Source: Mycolicibacterium rhodesiae JS60
GTDB taxonomy: Bacteria > Actinomycetota > Actinomycetes > Mycobacteriales > Mycobacteriaceae
Reading direction: 5' to 3'
Length of the DNA: 64,000 nucleotides
NCBI GenBank assembly: GCA_000230935.2
Contig: AGIQ01000006.1
Span: 1 to 64,000, forward strand
In this document: one piece after another, positions 7,429 through 15,181 of the stretch
Layout of the letters: every line of letters begins with the position of its first letter
How positions within the stretch are numbered: the stretch's first letter is position 1
Made by a program: the position numbers and the translations under genes
The notes under the pieces: model-generated
The model's database searches: none
What the model saw: only the letters and a program-made list of their open reading frames with translations
What the model was told of the DNA's origin: nothing

Positions 7429-8865
7429 TCACTCAGCCGCCGGCTGACGTAAGGACTGTATCCATGGATCGGCCACCATTGCCGAGACTGCCTCGATGAT
7501 CTCGCGATCCGGGCCTTCGTTGCGGCCCCCCAGCCGCTGTGTGGCTTGCTCTATACGTTGCAGGAACGCGCTGTACGCGCTGCCGGCAGCATGGGCGTAG
7601 GAACCGGCCGCGTCCGCATCTGAGTGATCGGTGAACCGCGCGGGTAGATCGGCCAATTCGGACGACAGAGATTTGGCCCGCTGCTGCACCGTCCACGTAA
7701 GGTTGCGCACGAACTCGACATCCGGCGGGGGTTGGGACCCGGACATCCCGATCTCCAAGGCGTAGTCGATCTGGTAAAGCGCATCCAACACGACCTCGAT
7801 GGACCTGATCTGCCCGCGGACCTGCACCGGCGCAATGGGAATCATCACAAGTCCCGACGCCGGGGCCGTCGACATCACCCGCGCTACTTCGTCCTGCGAA
7901 TGCCGCAACACATCCTCTGCATAGGCATGCGCGCCGGCGACCTCGGCTTGCGCAGCACGCCGCACGTCATCAACCTCAATCTGCGCGGCACGCTGCGCAG
8001 CAGCGACCTCAGCAGCTGCCGCTTGCCGGATGGCAGCCACCTCACCACTGGCCTGGCCGCGGGCCGCCGCGACCTCAGCAGCGGCATCGGCGCGCAGCTG
8101 CTCGACCTCGCCGTGCAGCCGCGCCACGGCTTCCTCCCCGGCGGCCCGTTCCGTTGCCCGCTCCGCTACCCGCTGCTCGGCGCGCGCATCTGCAGCACCC
8201 GCACGCTCCCGAGCAGCGGCCACCTCGGCCTCCGCGTCGGCGCGAACCCTATCCAGCTGCGATTGAAGCTCCTGCAACGTCCTTTCGCCGGTGCTCCGCT
8301 CAGCAGTCCGCTCGGTTGCCCGCTGCTCGGCGCGCGCCTCCGCAGCGCGGACACGTTCGTGCGCTGCTGCCACCTCGGCGGCCGCGTCGGCGCGAACCTG
8401 TTCAGTTTCGGCGCGCGCCAGCTGCACCGCCTGCTGATCTGCCGCCCGCTCCTGCGCCCGCCGCCGGTCCCGTTCCGTCGACTCAGTTTCCACCGCTCGG
8501 ACGCGTTCCCGCGCCGCCGTGGCGGCTTGGGCGGATTCATCGGCCTCAGCCCGCGCCATCGATGCCGCCGACTCGGCATCCAGCTGAGCCTGGTGCGCTT
8601 CGCGTTCCCGACTCTGGGCCTCACGGCTTCGTTGGTCGGCTTCGACGAGCTGCATTACCGGCGATGGCCGCTTCTTGGCTGGCCCGTTGCGTGCGCGGAG
8701 CTCGAGGAGTTCATCCTCGGTCATCGCGGCCAACGCGACCGTCTCTGGCCGCGGCCGCAAGCCCAGCCGCGTCGACGTCTCGACCGATTCGATCGCCGTG
8801 CGCCGCGTCAGGCTGGCCCACTTTTTGGGATCGAGGTCCTCGATGTGCTGTCGCGTGGTTGTCAT
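7429..8865 (-). CDS. alanine/glutamate-rich coiled-coil protein
   Basis: A 478-residue protein. Residues 1-70 are mixed (ESVETSTRLGLRPRPETVAL). Residues about 70-320 form a long coiled coil built on repeats such as VRADAAAEVAAARERA and RAEQRATERAA. The last 155 residues are globular (VQVRGQIRSIEVVLDALYQIDYALE, then helices). No signal peptide is seen. It starts at the ATG at 8865, which overlaps the upstream stop by 4 nt. With its membrane-anchored partner it could form a scaffold or filament; this is inference from shape only. Confidence 0.75.
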   Translation of the reverse strand: MTTTRQHIEDLDPKKWASLTRRTAIESVETSTRLGLRPRPETVALAAMTEDELLELRARNGPAKKRPSPVMQLVEADQRSREAQSREREAHQAQLDAESAASMARAEADESAQAATAARERVRAVETESTERDRRRAQERAADQQAVQLARAETEQVRADAAAEVAAAHERVRAAEARAEQRATERTAERSTGERTLQELQSQLDRVRADAEAEVAAARERAGAADARAEQRVAERATERAAGEEAVARLHGEVEQLRADAAAEVAAARGQASGEVAAIRQAAAAEVAAAQRAAQIEVDDVRRAAQAEVAGAHAYAEDVLRHSQDEVARVMSTAPASGLVMIPIAPVQVRGQIRSIEVVLDALYQIDYALEIGMSGSQPPPDVEFVRNLTWTVQQRAKSLSSELADLPARFTDHSDADAAGSYAHAAGSAYSAFLQRIEQATQRLGGRNEGPDREIIEAVSAMVADPWIQSLRQPAAE

Positions 8866-9533
8866 CGCCGCCGCCTGCCCGCGGTCGCTTCTTGTGCGGC
8901 TGAGGGTGTTGCCACGATGGCTGGTTCTGGTGGGGCGGTGCTCGTCGCTGACTCCGACGCGGGCCGCTGCCCCGGCTGGGAACCCGACCCACCCGCAACG
9001 GAGCCCTCATTGGTTGATACCTGTTTGTCCGGTGGTGGCGAGTTGTTCGGGCCGCCATTTGTTGAAATGGCCGGCTCCGCGGCAAGCCTGGAAAGCGGCC
9101 CGCTCTGCTGCGCGAGCACCATCAGCAGCTGCTCCTGGTAGACCGCCACCGCCTTGGTGAGGGTGTCATCGCCGAGCTGCTGAGCATCACGAAGCAACCC
9201 CCGCAGCAGCTCCAAAGCCACCTCCGGCCCCAGGCCCAGGGTGGCGCCTTCGCTAGCGGCAGGTTCTATCGCTGCAGTCTCGAGCACCTGCCACCACCGA
9301 TCCCAGCAGCGCGCGATGGCCACCTCGCGCTGCTCATCCGCACGCCGTTCCTCATGGTGACGTTCACTCTGGTCGCGCTCAGCCAGTGATCGCTTACCGG
9401 CGCGGCGCGACCCGTACATCACCGCGCACAGCACGATAAGCGCGGCGACCACTGCCGCCACACCTGCGAAGCCAGCGGAGAGGAGGAAGTCCCGCGCCGG
9501 CGGCAAACTGATTGCTTGCACTTCTTGGCTCAT
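8862..9533 (-). CDS. single-pass membrane protein
   Basis: A 223-residue protein with one membrane segment at about residues 20-42 (FAGVAAVVAALIVLCAVMYG), then a basic/acidic helical region (SRRAGKRSLAERDQSERHH) and a disordered, proline/serine/glycine-rich tail ending RRRR. The orientation is probably N-out/C-in by the positive-inside rule. It is the first gene of the operon with the coiled-coil and phosphoesterase-like genes. No known family is recognised. Confidence 0.7.
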   Translation of the reverse strand: MSQEVQAISLPPARDFLLSAGFAGVAAVVAALIVLCAVMYGSRRAGKRSLAERDQSERHHEERRADEQREVAIARCWDRWWQVLETAAIEPAASEGATLGLGPEVALELLRGLLRDAQQLGDDTLTKAVAVYQEQLLMVLAQQSGPLSRLAAEPAISTNGGPNNSPPPDKQVSTNEGSVAGGSGSQPGQRPASESATSTAPPEPAIVATPSAAQEATAGRRRR

Positions 9534-10030
9534 TCGGTCAGTCTCCCATCCGACTGTGGCCGAACGGCGTGGCGAGACTCCCCAATTTCAGCGCGCATTA
9601 TGCCGACTGGCAACAGGTTGAGGGGCAGAACAACGTTGGGCCGTGCTGCTCGGGGTCGGTGCACCGGTTATGGCCCCAGCTGCGTTCGTAGTTGCGCCAT
9701 CGCCGGATCGCGCTTCCAGCTACACCGCGGCCCCGCCCCCGGCGGACAGCACGAACCATTGCTGATCTACCTACTGACCGCGACACCTGAGGGTCAACGA
9801 TCTGCCGAAGTCCACCCGCCGAACTCCGGTGCCGGGCGATTGCGTTGTATGAGGAGCCTGCGACCCCAGTTGGTTCCGCACGACGGCTAGCGTCTCGGCG
9901 CTGTGGTCATCGGTCCCCCTTGCCGGCGGTGAGGTCGTCTCCCCGACACGAATGCCTGCGCTGTGTCCGACACCGCACGTAAGGTCGGTACGTTCAGCAA
10001 CCCGTAGGGGCAGGCAAGGGGGAAGTTTTC
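9534..10030. other. divergent control region before the defence operon
   Basis: 497 bp between the minus-strand membrane protein gene and the start of the defence operon. Both operons must be driven from here. No gene is seen. The right part holds a candidate promoter (9963-9985) and a good ribosome-binding site (AAGGGGG, ending about 7 nt before the ATG at 10031). Confidence 0.5.
9963..9985 (+). promoter_or_regulatory. candidate promoter of the defence operon, shared-type
   Basis: GTGTCCG (9963-9969), 10 nt, then TAAGGT (9980-9985) on the plus strand. The geometry is that of the shared promoter (box, N10, TANNNT), with one change from GTGTCGG used before the DUF4192 gene. The hairpin/GGTCACC leader is not present, so membership of the regulon is uncertain. 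Confidence 0.35.
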
Positions 10031-13000
10031 ATGGACGCGTTCGGTGTCCTGAAGGACGTGTTGAACGACTACGAGTCCTTCGTCACGGGCTTCCTCGACA
10101 TCAAGGACGCTCAGATCCGGGCAAAGGTCGAGGGCGAGATCGACGACGGCCTGCTCTGGCCGGAGCCGTGGCTGGCGCTCAACCCGGCATTCGAGCCAGG
10201 CGGCACCGTCACCGACCTCATCGGCAAGGGCGTCCTTCACCCGGACGCGGGGCCGATCTTCCGGGCCAAGAGTGAAGCAGACCCCGTCGGCCAAGAGATC
10301 GACTTCCACCGCCACCAGACCGATGCGTTCGAGATCGCCAACCGCCGCGAGTCCTATGTGCTGACCACCGGCACGGGTTCCGGCAAGTCAATGTCCTACA
10401 TCGTGCCGATCGTGGACCGCGTGCTGCGCGAAGGGTCCGGCAGGGGCGTGCGCGCCATCGTCGTCTACCCGATGAACGCGCTGGCCAACAGCCAGCGCGC
10501 CGAGCTCGAGAAGTTTCTCGGTAAGACCAACCAGAAGGTCACGTTCGCCCGCTACACCGGGCAGGAGCCACCGAGCGAGCGCGAGCAGATCCTGCAATCT
10601 CCCCCGGACATCCTGCTGACCAACTACGTGATGTTGGAGCTGATGCTCACCCGCCCGAAGGAACGCAAGGGGCTCATCGCCAGTGCGGAGCACCTGTCGT
10701 TCCTGGTGCTCGACGAGTTGCACACCTACCGTGGCCGACAGGGTGCCGACGTCGCGATGCTGGTGCGTCGCCTCCGCAGCGCTGTTGCTGCAGCGACGTT
10801 GCAGTGCATCGGCACCAGTGCGACGTTGGCGGGGCCGGGCACCAAAGCCGAACAGCGTGAACAGGTTGCGGAGCTGGCTACCCGGATCTTCGGCGTCGAT
10901 ATTCCCGCCGCCAACGTAGTCGGTGAGACCCTGCGCCGCGCGACGTCGGGGGACTCCGACGCCGCGGCACTCGCCCAGCGCCTCACTCAACCGACACCGA
11001 CCACCTGGGACGCCCTGCGGACCGATCCGCTGGCGGTATGGACCGAACACGAGTTCGGGCTCGGCCGCGACGACGAGGGCAAGCTCAGCCGTCGGCCGCC
11101 GAGCAAGGTGAGTGAGGCGGCCTCCAAGCTCAGCGCGCTGACCCACGTCGACGTCACGGTCTGCCGGGAGCAGCTACAGGACCTGCTGCTCACCGGGTCC
11201 CGAACCCGCGACAGCCAGGGCCGGTCGCTCTTCGCGTTCAAGCTGCACCAGTTCATCGGCAAGGGCGACACGGTGTACACCACGCTGGAGCCCAGCGAAA
11301 CCCGCTATCTGACAACGCAATACCAGCGCAGCGCACCCGACCGTCCCGCTGGCCAGCCGCTGTTCCCGCTGGCCTTTTGCCGCGAATGCGGGCAGGACTT
11401 CCTGGTGGTCAACCTGGAGCGTGGCGGCGAGCACTTCACCCCCCGCACCCTGACCGGCACGCAGGGCGAGCAGCCGCAAGCCACCGGGCTGCTGTACGTC
11501 ACCGAGGCGCCGTGGCCCGATCCGACTGACCCGGCGTTGCTGTCGCTGGTACCCGACGACTGGGCGGTGTCGACGGGCTCGGGCCAAGTGCTCGACAGTG
11601 CGCGCCTTACGCGGCTGCCCACGTCGGTGCAGGTGGACCCCTTCGGCACCATCACCGATGACGGCATGCCGGTCGCCTTCTTTGAGCGGCTCTACTTCTG
11701 CCCGTCGTGCAAGACCAGCTACGAGAGCACCCAGTCGGAGTTCTCCCGTGTGGCCAGCCTGGGCACCGAGGGCCGTGCCAGCGCGGTGACGGTGCTCTCC
11801 CAATCGGTGGTGCGCGCGCTACGCGCCGAGACCGACCTCGATGTCGATGCCCGAAAGTTCTTGGCGTTCAGCGACAACCGTCAGGACGCCAGCCTGCAGG
11901 CCGGTCACTTCAACGACTTCGTGCTGGTGGCGTTGATTCGGTCCGCCCTGTACCGGGCCGCACTGAAGCAACAGCAGGAGCATCCCGACGAGCCGCTCAC
12001 CGACGAGACTCTTGGGCCGCACGTGGTGTCCGCGCTCGGCGGCACGGACCTCGAGCGGTTCGCCCGCGACGAGGACACGGCCGACGAGTTGGTGCCGCGC
12101 AGGAAGATCTCCCGCGCGCTGCGCGACGTCGTTGCCTACCGGCTGTGGGCGGACCTCACCCGTGGGTGGCGCATCACCATGCCGAACCTGGAGCAGACCG
12201 GTCAGCTGCGGTTGGCGTACTTCGGTGTGGACGAGCTCGCCGCCGATACCGAGAAGTGGGCGGCCCGCGGTCAACCGCTGGCCGACGCGGCTCCGGAGAT
12301 CCGGCGCGATCTCTTGCACGTGCTGCTCGACGAGCTTCGCCGCCACCTGTGCATCGAAACGGAGTTCCTGAGTGAGGAGAAGTTCGACGCCATCCGTAGG
12401 GCCAGCCGGGAGTGGCTGAAGGATCCGTGGGCGATCTCCGACGAAGCCGGCACCTACAGTGGCACCGCCTATCCGGGCCCCCGGCCGAAGAGCGTGGCGG
12501 GCATCGGTGCCGATCTGTACCTGTCCGGGTTGGGGGCCTACGGCCGCTGGCTGCGCCGCGACCAGAGATTCCCGCAGCACGCAACGAAACTCAAACCGGC
12601 CGACGCGGACGTCCTCATCGAGAGCTTGCTCGAAACCATGGCCGACGCCGGCATCCTGGTGCGCGTGAGGCTGCCGAAGCGCCGCACCGGCTATCGCATC
12701 CACGCCAGCCTCATCGAGTGGCGGGCAGGCACCGGCGAGCATCGCGCACCGGACCCCATCCGCGGCAACCAGACCGCGGGCCGGGTCAACCCGTACTTCC
12801 GCCAATTGTATTCCGAGACCGCCCAAGCACTGGTCGCCCTGGAAGCGCGCGAGCACACCGCCCAGGTCGAACCCGCCAAGCGTCAACGGCGCGAAGACGA
12901 TTTCGGCGCAGCCCGGCTGCCGGTGTTGTACTGCTCGCCGACCATGGAGCTCGGCGTCGACATCAGGAGCCTCAATGTCGTTGGCATGCGCAATGTTCCG

Positions 13001-15181
13001 CCCACCCCGGCGAACTACGCGCAACGTTCCGGGCGGGCCGGGCGCTCCGGCCAGCCCGCGATCGCGCTGACCTACTGCGCGACCGGAAACGCCCACGACG
13101 CCTACTACTTCCGGCGCAGCCAGGACATGGTTGCCGGCTCGGTGGCACCGCCGCGGCTGGAGTTGGGCAACCAGGATCTGATCCGGGCCCACGCCCACTC
13201 GATCTGGCTGGTCAAGTGCGACCTCGACCTCAGGGCCAGCATGGTCGACCTGCTGGACATCGACCAGCCCGACCAACCGCTACGCCCGGAGGTCGCGGCC
13301 CGCATCGGCACCCAGGCCAGCCGGTCGGCGGGCATCGCGGCGATCACTGCCGTACTCACCGCCACCTCCGAAGTCACCTCGGCGCCGTGGTGGACCGACA
13401 CCTGGGTGGCCGACACCGTGGATCGCGCCGCGGCGCGCTTCGACCGGGCAGCCGACCGCTGGCGTGGCCTCTACCGCGAGGCGCAGCTCGAGTTGGACAA
13501 CGCGAACACGACGCTGAAGACCATCGGCGCCTCGGAGGCGTCGAAACAGCGCGCCCGGGGCCGGATCTCGGAGGCCCGCGCCGCGCTGGACCTGCTCAAG
13601 GGCCAGGTCGACGACATCGTTCAGGGCGACTTCTACACCTATCGGTACTTCGCGTCGGAGGGCTTCCTGCCCGGCTACTCCTTCCCGCGGCTGCCGCTTT
13701 CGGCGTTCATCCCAGCCGAACGGCGCACCCGCAACGGCGAGGGTGACTTCATCCAGCGGCCGCGATTCATGGCGATCAGCGAGTTCGGGCCGGGTGCGTT
13801 CATCTACCACGAAGGCGCCCGCTACGAGGTCAACCGGGTCAGCCTGCCCGCCCGTGAAGACGGCACCGGGGTCAACATCACCGAGATCAAGCGCTGCAGC
13901 CAATGCGGCTATCTGCACGAGTCCAACACGCCCACCCCCGTGGAGTTCTGCGAACACTGCGGCGGCGCCCCCCTGGACACCATGAGCCAGATGATGCGCC
14001 TGCTGAGCGTGAAGACCCGGCGGCGCGACCGGATCAGCGCCGACGAGGAAGAGCGCCAGCGCGCCGGCCACGAAATCGTCACCACCTTGCGCTTCGTCCC
14101 CCACGGGGTGCGGGCCGGCCAGCTCACCACCAGCATCACCACCGACGGGGACGAAGTCGGCACCATGACCTACGGCGACACCGCACTAATCCGACGCATG
14201 AACGTCGGCCTGCGACGACGCAAGGACAAGGACGTTCGCGGCTACGTACTCGACACCGTCGAGGGCCGCTGGTGCACCGAGGCCGATCTGGCCAAGAACG
14301 TCACCGGCGAGGCCCCGCGCTACAGCCGCATCGTGCCGTTCGTCGAGGACCACCGCAATGCCCTCGTGCTGCACCTCGATCCGTCCATCGCTACCGAGCA
14401 ACGGATGGCCGCCATGTACGCGCTCAAACGCGGTATCGAAGCCATCTACCAGCTGGAGAACAGCGAACTCGCCGTCGAACCGCTACCCGGCAACACCGGC
14501 GACAACGCATGGTCGCGGCTGCTGTTCTTCGAGGCCGCCGAGGGCGGGGCGGGGGTGCTGCGACGGCTCGCCACTGAGGACGGTCAGCTGCGTGCCGTCG
14601 CGCGAAAGGCGTTGGAGATCCTGCACTTCGATCCAGACACGGGCGCGGACCAGCACAAGGCCCCACACGCCGTGGAGAACTGCGCGCAGGCCTGCTACGA
14701 CTGCCTGTTGTCCTACGGCAACCAGTGGGACCACCAGCACCTCGACCGGCACTGCGTGACCGAACTGCTGCAACGGCTGTCGTCGGCCGCGGTCGCGGTA
14801 GGCGCCGGCGGCGAGGAGCGCGCCGAACAGCTGGACCGCTTGAAGAAGGCCTGCGACAGCGAACTGGAGAAGCGTTTCCTCGACCTGCTCGAACAGCATG
14901 GGCACCGGCTGCCCGACGACGCCCAGCGGATCGTCGACGGCTACTACGTCCGGCCCGACTTCGCTTACCACACAGGAGGAATGGACGTCGCGGTGTTCAT
15001 CGACGGACCCGTGCACGACTCCGAGCATCAACACCAGAAGGACGAGCAGGCACGGATGAAGCTGGAAGACGAGGCGGGCTGGCTGGTGCTGCGGTTCCAC
15101 CACGCCGACGCCGATCACGGCTGGCTGGCTGCGTTCGCCGCCCAGAGTGAGGTCTTCGGCCCCGGGAAGCTGCACGCATGA
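10031..15181 (+). CDS. giant DEAD/DEAH helicase with DUF1998 region and C-terminal nuclease-like domain
   Basis: A 1716-residue protein, first gene of the defence operon. Helicase motifs: HQTDAF (95-100), Walker A TGTGSGKS (113-120), YPMNALANSQ, Walker B DELH (228-231), GTSATL (261-266), and the second RecA lobe ending QRSGRAGRSGQ near 996. Cysteine pairs CRECG and CPSC lie in the middle. The C-terminal half has zinc pairs CSQCG and CEHCG near 1286-1315 and the DUF1998 signature CAQACYDCLLSYGNQ near 1550. Residues about 1605-1700 (RPDF, VAVFIDGPVH, a conserved D, GWLVLRF) look like a PD-(D/E)XK/Vsr-type nuclease. DISARM encodes the helicase and DUF1998 parts in separate genes (DrmA, DrmB); here they appear fused. 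It overlaps the next gene by 4 nt. Confidence 0.85.
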   Translation: MDAFGVLKDVLNDYESFVTGFLDIKDAQIRAKVEGEIDDGLLWPEPWLALNPAFEPGGTVTDLIGKGVLHPDAGPIFRAKSEADPVGQEIDFHRHQTDAFEIANRRESYVLTTGTGSGKSMSYIVPIVDRVLREGSGRGVRAIVVYPMNALANSQRAELEKFLGKTNQKVTFARYTGQEPPSEREQILQSPPDILLTNYVMLELMLTRPKERKGLIASAEHLSFLVLDELHTYRGRQGADVAMLVRRLRSAVAAATLQCIGTSATLAGPGTKAEQREQVAELATRIFGVDIPAANVVGETLRRATSGDSDAAALAQRLTQPTPTTWDALRTDPLAVWTEHEFGLGRDDEGKLSRRPPSKVSEAASKLSALTHVDVTVCREQLQDLLLTGSRTRDSQGRSLFAFKLHQFIGKGDTVYTTLEPSETRYLTTQYQRSAPDRPAGQPLFPLAFCRECGQDFLVVNLERGGEHFTPRTLTGTQGEQPQATGLLYVTEAPWPDPTDPALLSLVPDDWAVSTGSGQVLDSARLTRLPTSVQVDPFGTITDDGMPVAFFERLYFCPSCKTSYESTQSEFSRVASLGTEGRASAVTVLSQSVVRALRAETDLDVDARKFLAFSDNRQDASLQAGHFNDFVLVALIRSALYRAALKQQQEHPDEPLTDETLGPHVVSALGGTDLERFARDEDTADELVPRRKISRALRDVVAYRLWADLTRGWRITMPNLEQTGQLRLAYFGVDELAADTEKWAARGQPLADAAPEIRRDLLHVLLDELRRHLCIETEFLSEEKFDAIRRASREWLKDPWAISDEAGTYSGTAYPGPRPKSVAGIGADLYLSGLGAYGRWLRRDQRFPQHATKLKPADADVLIESLLETMADAGILVRVRLPKRRTGYRIHASLIEWRAGTGEHRAPDPIRGNQTAGRVNPYFRQLYSETAQALVALEAREHTAQVEPAKRQRREDDFGAARLPVLYCSPTMELGVDIRSLNVVGMRNVPPTPANYAQRSGRAGRSGQPAIALTYCATGNAHDAYYFRRSQDMVAGSVAPPRLELGNQDLIRAHAHSIWLVKCDLDLRASMVDLLDIDQPDQPLRPEVAARIGTQASRSAGIAAITAVLTATSEVTSAPWWTDTWVADTVDRAAARFDRAADRWRGLYREAQLELDNANTTLKTIGASEASKQRARGRISEARAALDLLKGQVDDIVQGDFYTYRYFASEGFLPGYSFPRLPLSAFIPAERRTRNGEGDFIQRPRFMAISEFGPGAFIYHEGARYEVNRVSLPAREDGTGVNITEIKRCSQCGYLHESNTPTPVEFCEHCGGAPLDTMSQMMRLLSVKTRRRDRISADEEERQRAGHEIVTTLRFVPHGVRAGQLTTSITTDGDEVGTMTYGDTALIRRMNVGLRRRKDKDVRGYVLDTVEGRWCTEADLAKNVTGEAPRYSRIVPFVEDHRNALVLHLDPSIATEQRMAAMYALKRGIEAIYQLENSELAVEPLPGNTGDNAWSRLLFFEAAEGGAGVLRRLATEDGQLRAVARKALEILHFDPDTGADQHKAPHAVENCAQACYDCLLSYGNQWDHQHLDRHCVTELLQRLSSAAVAVGAGGEERAEQLDRLKKACDSELEKRFLDLLEQHGHRLPDDAQRIVDGYYVRPDFAYHTGGMDVAVFIDGPVHDSEHQHQKDEQARMKLEDEAGWLVLRFHHADADHGWLAAFAAQSEVFGPGKLHA

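Noticed and set aside
7732-9141. 469-aa plus-strand open frame
   Set aside because: Antisense to the coiled-coil and membrane genes; the cysteine/arginine/leucine-rich composition follows from the repeated coding strand.
12412-13746. 444-aa open frame inside the giant helicase
   Set aside because: Shifted frame of the helicase, very arginine/proline/histidine-rich. The helicase frame carries motif VI and the zinc pairs.
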